A stretch of 54,316 bases of DNA from Microbacterium hominis NBRC 15708 (GTDB taxonomy: Bacteria; Actinomycetota; Actinomycetes; Actinomycetales; Microbacteriaceae), in NCBI RefSeq assembly GCF_001592125.1, contig NZ_BCWI01000024.1:1-54316 (forward strand). The letters run 5' to 3'. A model generated the notes under the pieces. The model was not told the DNA's origin. It was given only the letters and a program-made list of their open reading frames with translations, and did no database searches. The position numbers were made by a program, and so were the translations under genes. Shown here in pieces: positions 30,355-39,443 of this stretch. Numbering within the stretch: the first letter of the stretch is position 1; each line of letters opens with the position of its first letter.

Positions 30355-30756
30355 ATGTCCGCCACCGCTCCCGCCGTGCTCTTCGTCTGCGTGCACAACG
30401 CCGGTCGTTCACAGATGGCCGCCGGCTACCTCCGCGCCCTCGCCGGGGATCGCATCGACGTCTTCTCCGCCGGGAGCGAACCCGGCGACGCCGTCAACCC
30501 GGCAGCCGTCGCCGTCATGGCCGAGGAGGGGATCGACCTGTCGACCGCGACGCCGCAGATCCTCACGACGGATGCCGTGCGGCAGGCCGACGTCGTCATC
30601 ACGATGGGTTGCGGCGACGCGTGCCCCATCTTCCCGGGCAAGCGCTACGAGGACTGGGAGCTCACCGACCCGGCCGGTCAGCCGGTCGAGGTGGTGCGCG
30701 GCATCCGCGACGACATCAGGGCGCGCGTCGAGGGGCTCATCGCCAGCCTGGTGTGA
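30355..30756 (+). CDS. arsC: Arsenate reductase, mycothiol-linked ArsC type
   Basis: 133 residues, low-molecular-weight tyrosine phosphatase fold. The catalytic loop CVHNAGRSQMA (about residues 12-22, Cx5R) binds arsenate. MGCGDACP (about 85-92) carries two more cysteines, and YEDWELTDPAGQ gives the conserved Asp. Actinobacterial members form an arseno-mycothiol adduct released by mycoredoxin rather than using thioredoxin; this is inferred from taxonomy. GGAGGA lies 3 nt from ATG 30355. No ArsR or arsenite pump is adjacent, so it stands alone. Confidence 0.88.
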   Translation: MSATAPAVLFVCVHNAGRSQMAAGYLRALAGDRIDVFSAGSEPGDAVNPAAVAVMAEEGIDLSTATPQILTTDAVRQADVVITMGCGDACPIFPGKRYEDWELTDPAGQPVEVVRGIRDDIRARVEGLIASLV

Positions 30757-30763
30757 CACCGCG

Positions 30764-30790
30764 GGCGTCAATGCGACGCCGTCTTTCGTC
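30764..30790 (+). terminator. Intrinsic terminator-like hairpin after arsC
   Basis: GGCGTC (30764-30769) pairs with GACGCC (30775-30780) over a 5-nt loop, followed by GTCTTTCGTC, the only T-rich trail after a hairpin in this window. Confidence 0.55.
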
Positions 30791-30850
30791 CTGTTGCGAT
30801 TGGTTTCGACCTCGTTTCCGCTCGACGGCTCGCGGGGAGAGCCTGGGGAG

Positions 30851-31705
30851 ATGCCGCATCTCATCGACGTCGACGGACTGAGCGCGGCGCTCGCCGACGC
30901 GAGACCCGTGAGGCTGCTCGACGTGCGCTGGCGACTGGACGTGCCGGAGGGCCGGCCCGCCTACCTCGCGGCTCACCTGCCGGATGCCGTGTACGTCGAC
31001 CTCGAGCGGGATCTCGCCCGACGCGGCCACCCGGAGGAGGGACGCCTGCCGCTTCCGCACGCGGAGGACATCGAGCGCGCGGCCCGCCGGTGGGGGATCG
31101 ACGACGGCGACCTCGTGGTCGCGTACGACGACAACGACTCCGTGGCGGCGGCGCGCGCGTGGTGGCTGCTGCGCGACCGGGGCATCGACATCCGCGTTCT
31201 CGACGGAGGGATCCGCGCCTGGGTCGCCCGGGGCCTGCCGGTCAGCGCGGGCGACCACGTGGCCGAGCCCGGCGGCGTCACCCTGACGGGGCGCGGCCCC
31301 CGCGTCGTCGGCATCGACGATGCGGCGCGCGCGCCCGTGGACGGCGTCCTGATCGATGTGCGGGCGCCGGCGCACTATCGCGGCACCGCGGCGGGGGCCG
31401 ATCCGGCGGCGGGCCACATCCCCGGCGCCGTCAACCTGCCCACCACGACGTTCATCCGCGACGGCGGAGCGCTGCACGACGCCGCCGAGGTGCGGTCGAT
31501 CCTGTGGGCGCACGGCATCGATCCGGACGGCGAGGTCGTGCTGTACTGCGGGACGGGCGTCGCCTCGGCCCACTCCGCGCTCGCGCTGGCGACGGCGGGC
31601 ATCGACGCCGCCGTCTACGCCGGCTCGTGGAGCCAGTGGGCGCGTGATCGGCGCCGGCCCGTCGCCGTCGGACCGACGCCCGGAGACGCCTTCCGCGGCT
31701 GGTGA
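30851..31705 (+). CDS. Two-domain sulfurtransferase (thiosulfate/3-mercaptopyruvate type)
   Basis: 284 residues with two rhodanese domains, about 1-135 and 150-284; only the second is catalytic, with the Cys in YCGTGVASAHS (about residue 232). The CGTGV loop resembles the CGSGV of mercaptopyruvate sulfurtransferases more than the longer loop of classical rhodaneses. It moves sulfane sulfur to thiols or cyanide. A GGGGAGA lies about 10 nt before ATG 30851. The neighbouring genes deal with sulfur compounds. Confidence 0.88.
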   Translation: MPHLIDVDGLSAALADARPVRLLDVRWRLDVPEGRPAYLAAHLPDAVYVDLERDLARRGHPEEGRLPLPHAEDIERAARRWGIDDGDLVVAYDDNDSVAAARAWWLLRDRGIDIRVLDGGIRAWVARGLPVSAGDHVAEPGGVTLTGRGPRVVGIDDAARAPVDGVLIDVRAPAHYRGTAAGADPAAGHIPGAVNLPTTTFIRDGGALHDAAEVRSILWAHGIDPDGEVVLYCGTGVASAHSALALATAGIDAAVYAGSWSQWARDRRRPVAVGPTPGDAFRGW

Positions 31706-31714
31706 TCGCGGCGA

Positions 31715-32737
31715 TCACACCGTGGCGTCCGCCGCCGGCTCCCAGCCCAACAGCGGGGCGAGCACGCCGGCGATGTCCTCGAGGATCTGGACGTAGTCCG
31801 CCTCGCGGAAGCTGAACGGCAGTGCGAAGGCCACCTCGTCGACCTCGGCGAAGGCCCGGCTCTGCGTCAGCGTCTGGGCGATCTCCTCCGAGGTGCCGAC
31901 GATGTCGGCCGCGAACAGCATCCGCTTGGGGCCGTGCGGCACGCCCACGCGGTGCGCGCGCGACGCCGCGTACGCGCGGTACCGCTCGCGCTGATCCGCC
32001 GTCGCGGTGTCGGTGGGGATGACGACCAGACCCTGCGAGACGCGGGCGCGCTCGCCGTCGGGATGATGCTCGCGGAAGAGGCGGATCTGGGCGTGCTGCT
32101 CGCGGTCGAAGTCGGTGGTCTCCCGCGACTGGATCACGCTGCTGGTGAGCAGATGGAACCCGTTCTCGGCCGCCCACCGCGTGGACTCGGGACTGCCCGC
32201 GCCGTACCAGAGGCGCTGCGCGAGCGTCGCGGAGTGCGGTTCGATGCGCTCCGAGTACTCCTCGATGCCTTCCACGCCGGCGAAGGCGCTCACCGCATCG
32301 CCGGCGAGGTACCGCCGCAGGCGCGCCAGCCTCTCGTAGCCGAACCGCTCGTGGGCGGCGGTGTCGGGGTAGAGCGCCTCGGCGATCTCATCGAAGCGGC
32401 GCGGCGGACCGACCGAGAATCCGGGCTCCAACCGGCCGCCGGAGAGGACGTCGACGGTCGCCAGGTCCTCGGCCAGACGGAAGGGGTTCTCGAACCCGAG
32501 CGGGATGACGGCGGTGCCGAGGCGGATGCGGCGGGTGCGCTGCGACGCGGCCGCCAGGACGGCGACCGGCGACGAGATGCCGTACTGGAGGTGGCGATCG
32601 CGCAGCCAGGCGCTGTCGAAGCCGAGTCGCTCGGCCCGCTCGATGATCGCGAGGGTCGCCTCATGCCCGGGTCGAGGGTCGGCCCGGTCGAAGAGGCCGA
32701 TGGTGAGGAAGCCGAGCGCACGAAGGGGACGGGTCAC
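31715..32737 (-). CDS. LLM class flavin-dependent oxidoreductase (YtmO-like)
   Basis: 340 residues, bacterial luciferase-like TIM barrel that uses reduced FMN and oxygen. Conserved stretches are RHLQYGISSPVAVLAA, TRRIRLGTAVIPLG and NPFRLAEDLATVDVLSGGR. It is clearly a paralogue of the protein at 47652-48689, which shares these stretches and the C-terminal Y..IL.D pattern. Substrate unknown; relatives in sulfur operons oxidise S-modified compounds. GTG 32737 follows TAGCGT by 6 nt. It converges with the sulfurtransferase gene. Confidence 0.85.
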   Translation of the reverse strand: MTRPLRALGFLTIGLFDRADPRPGHEATLAIIERAERLGFDSAWLRDRHLQYGISSPVAVLAAASQRTRRIRLGTAVIPLGFENPFRLAEDLATVDVLSGGRLEPGFSVGPPRRFDEIAEALYPDTAAHERFGYERLARLRRYLAGDAVSAFAGVEGIEEYSERIEPHSATLAQRLWYGAGSPESTRWAAENGFHLLTSSVIQSRETTDFDREQHAQIRLFREHHPDGERARVSQGLVVIPTDTATADQRERYRAYAASRAHRVGVPHGPKRMLFAADIVGTSEEIAQTLTQSRAFAEVDEVAFALPFSFREADYVQILEDIAGVLAPLLGWEPAADATV

Positions 32738-32743
32738 GCCTCC

Positions 32744-32749
32744 ACGCTA
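32744..32749 (-). promoter_or_regulatory. -10 box TAGCGT, leaderless layout
   Basis: On the minus strand TAGCGT ends 6 nt before GTG 32737. It separates this LLM gene from the GNAT gene that ends 71 nt upstream. Confidence 0.55.
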
Positions 32750-32808
32750 GGCGCGCCGCCGCGTCGGATCGCCCGGCTCGTGTCACGCGGCGTCACGCGG
32801 CGCGGCGG

Positions 32809-33516
32809 TCAGAGGGGTGCGCGCACGGAGCTGAACCGCGTGCGTCGCCGCAGCGCGAAGCCGAGCCTCTCGTACGCGGCGATGGCACCCGTGTTCGACG
32901 CCGCGGCGTGCAGGAGGGCGCGGTCGCCGCGCTGCTGGATGTGGAACGCGACGTCGAGCACGAGACGGGACGCCAACCCCTGTCGGCGATGGTCGTCGTC
33001 GACGGCGACGGCGCTGATCTCCGTCCACCCCTGCGGGTGCAGGCGCTCGCCGGCCATCGCGACCAGGCGGTCGCCGCGGCGGATGCCGATGTAGCGACCG
33101 AGCTCGTGGGTGCGGGGGCGGAACGGACCGGGCTGATTGCGCTCCACGAGCGCGAGCATCTCGGGCACGTCGTCGGCGCCCAGGAGCACCGCCTCGTCGT
33201 CGGGGCGCGGCGACAGCGCCGCCGTCTCGACCAGCTGCACCCCGTCGCCGCCGCCGAGCAGCGCCCATCCGGGCGGGAGCTCGCCGTCGAAGCCGGACAG
33301 CCCGAACGCCTCACCCGGCGAGAGGATGCCGCGCAACGCATCCCAGACGCCCGGCTCGTCCCACGATCGCACCGCCACGAACGGCGCGACGTCCTCCGGA
33401 TACCGGCGGGCGAGGTCGTCGCCGATCGCGAACGTCGCATGGGGGCCGGCGAGGGAGGACCAGGCGGCGTTGTCCAGCGCGATCTCGCTGGCGGCCGTGG
33501 CGGGCGATGCGGTCAT
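32809..33516 (-). CDS. GNAT family N-acetyltransferase (FR47-like)
   Basis: 235 residues. The acetyltransferase core is in the C-terminal half: ISAVAVDDDHRRQGLASRLV (about 165-184) contains the R-x-x-G-x-A acetyl-CoA loop, and NTGAIAAYERLGF is motif B. The N-terminal 90 residues fit the helical extension of FR47-type enzymes. It lies on the same strand as, and 77 nt after, the PLP enzyme gene, so it may be co-transcribed. In Bacillus S-cysteine salvage operons a GNAT enzyme N-acetylates the substrate; that role here is inference. Confidence 0.75.
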   Translation of the reverse strand: MTASPATAASEIALDNAAWSSLAGPHATFAIGDDLARRYPEDVAPFVAVRSWDEPGVWDALRGILSPGEAFGLSGFDGELPPGWALLGGGDGVQLVETAALSPRPDDEAVLLGADDVPEMLALVERNQPGPFRPRTHELGRYIGIRRGDRLVAMAGERLHPQGWTEISAVAVDDDHRRQGLASRLVLDVAFHIQQRGDRALLHAAASNTGAIAAYERLGFALRRRTRFSSVRAPL

Positions 33517-33593
33517 CCGTCCACTGTCGGCGTCCGCGACGCGACACGCAAACGCGTCCGACACGTCGGGCAACACGCGCGCGTCGGAGGGCC

Positions 33594-34796
33594 TCATGCG
33601 AACGTGTCGTCGAGCGCGGCGAGGAGGTCGGCCTCCAGGTCGCGGGCGTCCTCGAGCCCCACCGAGAAACGCAGATGACCGTAGCGGCGGAACGGTTCCG
33701 GGTACGCGAGGGTCCGTGGGCCGCTCGTGCCGATGTGGACGATGAGGGATTCGTCGTGCCCGAGGGAGACGGCTGAGGTGATGACGCGAAGGTGCGAGAC
33801 GAACCGGTTCTGCACCTCGGGGCCCCCGTCGACGGCGAACGCCATGACGGCGCCGAACCCACGCCCGCCGAACTGACGTCGCGCGATCTCGTGCTGCGGG
33901 TGGCTCTCCAGCCCCGGATAGGCGACGAAGGCGATGCGCGGATCGGCGTCCAGCACGCGGGCGAGCCGCTGCGCCGTCTCCAGGTGACGGGGCAGACGCA
34001 GCGGCAGCGTCACCGACCCGCGCTGGATGAGCCACGCGTTGAAGGGCGAGATGACGCCGCCGACGTCGACCATCGCGTCCGCCTTGATCCGCTGGATGAG
34101 CTCCCGACGGCCGATGACCGCACCGCCCATCGCATCGCCGTGACCGTTGATGAACTTCGTCAGCGAGTGGACGACCAGATCGGCCCCGTCGGCGAGCGGC
34201 CGGTAGAGGGGCGGCGGCGTGAAGGTGGAGTCGACCGACAGCAACGCGCCCGCGGCGTGCGCGATGCGCGCGACGGCGGCGATGTCGGTCACCTTCGTCG
34301 TGGGGTTGCCGATCGTCTCGACGTGGATCAGCCGCGTCTCGGGGCGGATGGCGTTCTCGACGGCGGCGGGATCGGCGGCATCCACGAACGTCGCGTCGAT
34401 GCCGTACTTCTCCGGGAGGAGCTGCGCGAACAGCCGCCAGCTGGCCTCGTAGGTGACGTCGGCGACGACGACATGGTCGCCGGTGCGCAGGAACGTGAAG
34501 AAGACCGCGTGCAGCGCCGCGACGCCGGATGCCAGGGCCACGGCATCCTCGCCCTCTTCCAGTGCCGCGAGCTTCTCCTGGAGCGCGAGCTGGTTGACGC
34601 CCGAGTTCCGGGTGTACAGCGGCACGTCGGTGCCCGACCAGTCGAGGGCGGACGGGTCCTCGGGCAGCGCGTAGGAGTTGGCCATCACCACCGGCGTCCG
34701 GATCGCGCCGGAAGCCGGATCGACCCGGTTGCCGGCGTGCACCGCCCGCGTGTCGAGATGGGTCGTGGGGGCGTCGTGCCGATCGGGACGGGTCAT
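33594..34796 (-). CDS. Trans-sulfuration-type PLP enzyme (cystathionine gamma-synthase / C-S lyase family)
   Basis: 400 residues. The PLP-binding lysine is in HSLTKFINGHGD, the phosphate-contact Tyr and Arg are in LYTRN, and the HVETIGNPT segment holds the cofactor-stacking region. Members catalyse gamma-replacement (MetB), gamma-elimination (methionine gamma-lyase) or beta-elimination on sulfur amino acids. It differs from MetY in length and in the STFTPPPLYRPL loop. Since metX-metY already cover homocysteine synthesis, a lyase role in sulfur salvage is plausible. ATG 34796 follows TAGGCT by 6 nt. It diverges from the LLM operon. Confidence 0.85.
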   Translation of the reverse strand: MTRPDRHDAPTTHLDTRAVHAGNRVDPASGAIRTPVVMANSYALPEDPSALDWSGTDVPLYTRNSGVNQLALQEKLAALEEGEDAVALASGVAALHAVFFTFLRTGDHVVVADVTYEASWRLFAQLLPEKYGIDATFVDAADPAAVENAIRPETRLIHVETIGNPTTKVTDIAAVARIAHAAGALLSVDSTFTPPPLYRPLADGADLVVHSLTKFINGHGDAMGGAVIGRRELIQRIKADAMVDVGGVISPFNAWLIQRGSVTLPLRLPRHLETAQRLARVLDADPRIAFVAYPGLESHPQHEIARRQFGGRGFGAVMAFAVDGGPEVQNRFVSHLRVITSAVSLGHDESLIVHIGTSGPRTLAYPEPFRRYGHLRFSVGLEDARDLEADLLAALDDTFA

Positions 34797-34802
34797 GCCC
34801 CG

Positions 34803-34808
34803 AGCCTA
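34803..34808 (-). promoter_or_regulatory. -10 box TAGGCT for the PLP enzyme gene
   Basis: On the minus strand TAGGCT ends 6 nt before ATG 34796. The divergent LLM promoter lies about 85 bp away. Confidence 0.55.
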
Positions 34809-34893
34809 GGCCGGTGACCGCACCCGTCTCACGACGAACCCACGGGGAAGATGACGCCGCGTGTCGAGGTGCGTCGTCCTGTGTCGTCGTCGG

Positions 34894-34923
34894 TTGAGAG
34901 ATCGCGCGGGACCGACGCACAGT
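34894..34923 (+). promoter_or_regulatory. Probable promoter of the LLM-SelO gene chain
   Basis: TTGAGA (34894-34899), 18-nt spacer, CACAGT (34918-34923), 6 nt before ATG 34930. The spacing to the start again fits leaderless mRNA, though the -10 lacks the usual TA. Upstream, several GTCG repeats (34862-34892) may hold a regulator site. Confidence 0.4.
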
Positions 34924-34929
34924 GGCGAC

Positions 34930-36135
34930 ATGACAGCCCCGGTTCATCTCGCCCTCGCCCTCGACCGGGCCGGGTGGCATCCCGCCGCCTGGCGCGACGC
35001 CTCCGCCGCCCCACACGACCTGCAGAGCCCGCACTACTGGCGGCGCCTCGTGGCGAGCGCCGACCGCGCGGGTCTCGTGCTCGCCACGATCGAAGACGCC
35101 CTCAGCTTCACCGACCGCTTCGAGGACGCGCAGCACCCGGCATCGGATCGGGTCCGCGGCCGCCTCGACGCCGTCCTCGTCGCGTCGTACGTCGCTCCGC
35201 TCACGCAGCGGATCGGGCTCGTACCGACGGTCACGACCGCGCACCCCGAGCCGTTCCACGTCGCCACCGGCATCCAGACGCTGGACTTCGCGAGCCGTGG
35301 CCGCGCGGGCGTCCGCCTCGTCGCGGGCGCGTCGCCCGCCGAGCGCGCGAACTTCGGACGTCGTCCGGACGGGCCGGGACGGCTCCCGGCATCCGGACGG
35401 GTCGAGGACGCGCCCGAGCTGGTGGCCGCCTTCCGCGAGGCGGGCGAGTTCGCCGAGGTGCTGACACGACTGTGGGACTCGTGGGACGACGACGCCATCG
35501 TCCGCGACACGTCCGCGGGCCTCTTCCTCGACCCCGATCGTGTGCACCCCGCGCGGTTCGAGGGCGAGTTCTTCTCCGTCGAGGGGGCCTCGATCGTGCC
35601 GCGCTCGCCGCAGGGGCGTCCGCTGATCACGGTGCTCGCGCACCAGACGGTGCCGTTCCGACTGGCCGCCGAGCAGGCCGACGTCGTCTTCGTCACACCG
35701 CACGACGAGGCGTCGGCCACGGGGATCCTGGCCGAGCTCGATCAGGCCGTCGCCGCGCACCGACGCGGACGGGAGCGCCTCCGGGTGTTCGCCGATCTGG
35801 TCGTGCTGATCGAGGAGACCCCGGCCGCGGCGCGCGCCGCCGCCGCGCGTCTGGACGATCTCGCCGGCTCCGCGTTCGCCTCCGATGCGCGCATCGTCAT
35901 CGGCACCCCGCTCGAGGTCGTGGACGAGATCCGCGCGCTGGCGGCGACCGGCGTCGACGGCGTGCGCCTGCGACCCGCTCGTCAGCCGCGCGACGTCGTC
36001 GCCGTCGCCGAGCGCGTGGTCCCGTTGCTCGACGCGTTCGGCGGCCTCGTCCGCGACGACCGCGTCAGCCTGCGCGGCCGTCTCGGTCTGGCACGACCGA
36101 CCACCACCCCCACCCGAGAGAAGGCCTTCGCATGA
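34930..36135 (+). CDS. LLM class flavin-dependent oxidoreductase (NtaA/SnaA/DszA-like)
   Basis: 401 residues, luciferase-like barrel of the two-component FMNH2-dependent monooxygenase group. LVPTVTTAHPEPFHVATGIQTLD matches the usual cofactor-side strand and helix, and GEFFSVEGASIVPRSPQGRPL is the family's late motif (P-R-S-P-Q-G-R-P), also present in the next protein. The C-terminal 25 residues are basic. It needs a separate flavin reductase, which I do not see in the window. ATG 34930 fits a -10-like box 6 nt upstream; the longer reading has no support. The stop overlaps the next start (ATGA). Confidence 0.82.
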   Translation: MTAPVHLALALDRAGWHPAAWRDASAAPHDLQSPHYWRRLVASADRAGLVLATIEDALSFTDRFEDAQHPASDRVRGRLDAVLVASYVAPLTQRIGLVPTVTTAHPEPFHVATGIQTLDFASRGRAGVRLVAGASPAERANFGRRPDGPGRLPASGRVEDAPELVAAFREAGEFAEVLTRLWDSWDDDAIVRDTSAGLFLDPDRVHPARFEGEFFSVEGASIVPRSPQGRPLITVLAHQTVPFRLAAEQADVVFVTPHDEASATGILAELDQAVAAHRRGRERLRVFADLVVLIEETPAAARAAAARLDDLAGSAFASDARIVIGTPLEVVDEIRALAATGVDGVRLRPARQPRDVVAVAERVVPLLDAFGGLVRDDRVSLRGRLGLARPTTTPTREKAFA

Positions 36136-37493
36136 GCCGTCGTCAGATCCATCTCGCCGCCCACTTCCCGGGCGTCAACAACACGACGGTGTGGAACGAC
36201 CCGCATTCGGGCAGCCAGATCGACTTCTCCTCCTTCGAGTACTTCGGTCGCACGGCCGAGAAGGGGCTGTTCGACTACGTCTTCCTCGCGGAGGGGCTGC
36301 GCCTGCGCGAGCATCGCGGTCGCATCCACGGACGCGACGTCGTCGGCCGGCCCAACACCCTGTCGGTGCTCGCGGCGCTCGCCGCCGTCACGGATCACGT
36401 CGGGCTCGTCGGCACGCTCAACACCACGTTCAACGAGCCGTACGAGCTGGCGCGGGAGCTCGCCACCCTCGATTGGCTCTCCGCCGGACGCGCCGGGTGG
36501 AACGCCGTGACGAGCTCGGATGCGTTCCACGGCGCGAACTTCCGCCGCGGCGGCTTCCTCGACCACGCCGATCGCTACACGCGCGCCGCCGAGTTCGCGG
36601 AGCTCGCGAAGAAGCTCTGGGACTCGTGGGCGGAGGGCGACGTCGTCGCGGATGCCGCCGCGGGGGAGTACCTGCGTGCGGGCGCACCCGCACGAGTGCG
36701 TCACAGCGGCCCCCAGTTCGACGTCGACGCGGTCTTCGACGTGCCGCGCTCCCCGCAGGGGCGGCCGGTGATCGTGCAGGCGGGCGACTCTGCCGACGGC
36801 CGTGACTTCGGGGCCGCCCACGCCGAGGTGATCTTCTCGCTGCACACCGAGTTCGACGACGCGCGGGCCTTCTACGACGACGTCAAGGGCCGCCTGGCCG
36901 CCGGGGGCCGCGACGAGGAGTCGCTGAAGATCCTCCCCGCCGCCAGCTTCGTGATCGGCGACACCGCCGAGGAGGCCGAGGAGCGCTCGCGGGAGATCGC
37001 CCGCCAGCAGGTGCGTCCCGAGGTCGCCCTGACCTACGTCGAACAGGTGTGGGGGCGCGACCTCAGCGGCTACGACCCGGACGGTCCGCTCCCCGAGATC
37101 GATCCGGACACGGGCGCCGAGTCGGACCACGGGTGGGCGAACCGTCACGCCGCGGTGCGGCGGCGCATCGCCTCGCTGCGCGAACTCAGCGAGAGCGAGA
37201 ACCTCAGCATCCGCGAAGTCGTCATCCGCCTCACCGCGCGGCACACCTTCGTCGGGACGCCGGCGCACATCGCCGCCGAGATCGACCGCTACGTGCAGGG
37301 GCGCGCGACCGACGGCTTCACGATCGTCGGTCACCTCACCCCGCACGGTCTCGACGAGTTCGCCGACCGGGTCGTGCCCCTGCTGCAGGAGCGCGGCTCG
37401 TACCGTCAGGCGTACGAGGACGGCGCGACCCTCCGCGACCTGTTGGGGCTTCCCGCCGTGCGTCCCCTCGACGCGAGCGTCGCCGTTCGATGA
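36132..37493 (+). CDS. NtaA/DmoA family FMN-dependent monooxygenase (YtnJ-like)
   Basis: 453 residues, full length for this family. Motifs in order: RQIHLAAHFPGVNNTTVW, FEYFGRTAEKGLFDYVFLAEGL, GLVGTLNTTFNEPYELARE, AGWNAVTSSDAFHGANF, VPRSPQGRPVIVQAGDS and the C-terminal FVGTPAHIAAEID. Family members oxidise nitrilotriacetate, dimethyl sulfide or S-substituted cysteines with FMNH2 and O2. The Bacillus relative YtnJ sits in an operon for S-methylcysteine-type compounds. It is coupled at both ends by ATGA overlaps. Confidence 0.9.
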   Translation: MSRRQIHLAAHFPGVNNTTVWNDPHSGSQIDFSSFEYFGRTAEKGLFDYVFLAEGLRLREHRGRIHGRDVVGRPNTLSVLAALAAVTDHVGLVGTLNTTFNEPYELARELATLDWLSAGRAGWNAVTSSDAFHGANFRRGGFLDHADRYTRAAEFAELAKKLWDSWAEGDVVADAAAGEYLRAGAPARVRHSGPQFDVDAVFDVPRSPQGRPVIVQAGDSADGRDFGAAHAEVIFSLHTEFDDARAFYDDVKGRLAAGGRDEESLKILPAASFVIGDTAEEAEERSREIARQQVRPEVALTYVEQVWGRDLSGYDPDGPLPEIDPDTGAESDHGWANRHAAVRRRIASLRELSESENLSIREVVIRLTARHTFVGTPAHIAAEIDRYVQGRATDGFTIVGHLTPHGLDEFADRVVPLLQERGSYRQAYEDGATLRDLLGLPAVRPLDASVAVR

Positions 37494-39433
37494 CCTCGCG
37501 CCTGGTCATCGTCGGGGGCGGTCCCCGGGCGATCATGCTGCTGGAGCGGATCGTCGCGCGCTCCGACGCCGCCTCCGATCTGAGGATCGATCTCGTCGAC
37601 CCCCATCCGCTCGGGGCGGGGCGCATCTGGCGGCGCGCGCAGTCGCCGCTGCTGAAGCTCAACTCGATGGCACAGGACGTCACGGTGTTCACCGACGAGA
37701 CCTGTTCCATCGAGGGGCCGGTCGTCGCGGGGCCCTCGCTGATCGAGTGGGCGCAGTCCTGGCGGGAGGGTCTCCTCGCCGACGTCGAGATCGACGACGA
37801 GGTCGTGGCCGCCGAGGCCCGGGCCCTGACCGGCGACGCGTTCCCCACCCGGCGGCTGCAGAGCTTCTACCTGGAGTGGTTCGCGCGCCGGGTGGTCGCG
37901 GCGGCGCCCGAGGGCGTCGTCATCCGCACGCACGTCGACGAGGTGACCGAGGTGCGTGCCGTCGGCGCGGAGTGGGAGGTCGCCCTCGCCTCGGGCGGGA
38001 CACTGCCCGCGGATGCCGTGGTCTACGCGATCGGCCACGTCGCCTCGGCCCCCGCCGCGGGCAGCCCGACCGCGGTCCTCGTGGATGCCGCGCGACGTGC
38101 GGGCCTGGACTACATCCCGCCAGCGTTCACCGCAGACCTCGACCTCGACGCGGTCCCCGCGGCCGCCGACGTCATCGTGCGGGGGCTCGGGCTCGCCGCG
38201 GTCGATCTCGTCGTCCTGCTGACGCAGGGGCGCGGGGGGCGGTTCGAGCGCGCGGCGGACGGTCTGCGCTACGTCCCCTCCGGCCGCGAGCCCCGACTGC
38301 ATCTCGGCTCCCGACGGGGCGTCCCCTACCGGTCCAAGGTCTCGTCGCAGCTGCGGGGCGAGGCTCCCCGCCGCGAGGTGCTCACACCGACCGCGATCGC
38401 GGCCCTCGCGGCATCCGGCGACGACGGGCGCCTCCTCGACTTCGAGCGCGACGCCTGGCCGCTGATCGCCGGCGAGCTCCTCCACGGTCACTATCGCGAG
38501 CTGTTCACGGGGTACCCCGACCGGGTCGCGGGCACGTGGGAGCAGGCGCGGGCGCTGCTGTCGACGCACGCCTGGGACGACCCCGCGCTGCACGCGGCGC
38601 TGGCCGCGCTCGTCACCGACCCGCTGGACCGGCTCGACATCGCCGCCCTCGATCGCCCTTTCGCGGGCGCGGTCTTCCGCGACGGCGACGACGCGCACGA
38701 TGCGGTCGTCGCCCACATCCGCGGCGACCTCCACCTGCGCACCGCGCCCGAGCGCAGCCCCGCGCAGGGGCTCTTCTTCGCGATCCTGCTCTCGTTCCTG
38801 GCGCTCAGCGAGATCCCCGCGGAACGGTGGAACGCCCGCTCGCGCGCCGACCTGCTGCCCGTGCGCTGGCACACCTTCTTCAGCTACGTCGCGAGCGGCC
38901 CGCCCGCGCACCGTCTCGAGGAGCTGCTCGCGCTCGCCGACGCCGGCATCGTCCGCTTCCTCGGCCCCGACCTCGAGATCGCGATCGACGCGGGCGGCCC
39001 CTCCGGGGCGTCGTTCGCGGCATCCAGCCCGTCTCGGCCGGGTGCGACGCGGGCGCGGACCCTCGTCGACGCGTGGCTTCCGCCGAGCGACGCGGCCACC
39101 GGCGACAGCGCCGCGCTGCGCCAGCTGGCCACCGTGCACGGCACCGTCCTGCGGGTCGCCGACGGCGAGCGCACGCTCACCATCGGGCGCGTCGTCGTCG
39201 ACGCGGACGGTCGGGTGCGTCGTGCCGACGGCGCGGTCCACGACGCCCTGTTCGCGATCGGCCCGTTCACCTCGCATCCCGAGGGCGGCGCGTTCACCCG
39301 CCCGCGCAGCGACGCGCTGTCGTTCCGGCAGACCGATCGTGTCGCCGGGGCGCTGCTCGCTCGCCTCGCCGGATCGCGCGGAGGCCCGCGGGAGGCCAGC
39401 GATGCGGGGATCCCGGAGCTGAGCCGCTCGTGA
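37490..39433 (+). CDS. FAD/NAD(P)-binding protein (NAD_binding_9 type)
   Basis: 647 residues. The Rossmann dinucleotide motif GGGPRAIMLLE (about 8-18) opens the chain, followed by LVDPHPLGAGRIW and LLKLNSMAQDVTVF, both typical of the FAD/NAD(P)-binding family PF13454. The C-terminal half carries no other domain I recognise. Such proteins are often annexed to siderophore or sulfur oxidation genes; it might be the N- or S-oxygenase or a flavin-supplying partner of the LLM enzymes. Start overlaps the YtnJ-like stop (ATGA); SelO follows after 10 nt. Confidence 0.75.
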   Translation: MTSRLVIVGGGPRAIMLLERIVARSDAASDLRIDLVDPHPLGAGRIWRRAQSPLLKLNSMAQDVTVFTDETCSIEGPVVAGPSLIEWAQSWREGLLADVEIDDEVVAAEARALTGDAFPTRRLQSFYLEWFARRVVAAAPEGVVIRTHVDEVTEVRAVGAEWEVALASGGTLPADAVVYAIGHVASAPAAGSPTAVLVDAARRAGLDYIPPAFTADLDLDAVPAAADVIVRGLGLAAVDLVVLLTQGRGGRFERAADGLRYVPSGREPRLHLGSRRGVPYRSKVSSQLRGEAPRREVLTPTAIAALAASGDDGRLLDFERDAWPLIAGELLHGHYRELFTGYPDRVAGTWEQARALLSTHAWDDPALHAALAALVTDPLDRLDIAALDRPFAGAVFRDGDDAHDAVVAHIRGDLHLRTAPERSPAQGLFFAILLSFLALSEIPAERWNARSRADLLPVRWHTFFSYVASGPPAHRLEELLALADAGIVRFLGPDLEIAIDAGGPSGASFAASSPSRPGATRARTLVDAWLPPSDAATGDSAALRQLATVHGTVLRVADGERTLTIGRVVVDADGRVRRADGAVHDALFAIGPFTSHPEGGAFTRPRSDALSFRQTDRVAGALLARLAGSRGGPREASDAGIPELSRS

Positions 39434-39443
39434 GGAGCAGGCC

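Noticed and set aside
33540..33590. Short palindromes (CCGACACGTCGG, ACGCG/CGCGT) between the PLP enzyme and GNAT genes
   Set aside because: Stems are 5 bp and such matches are expected by chance at this GC content; not listed as terminator or operator.
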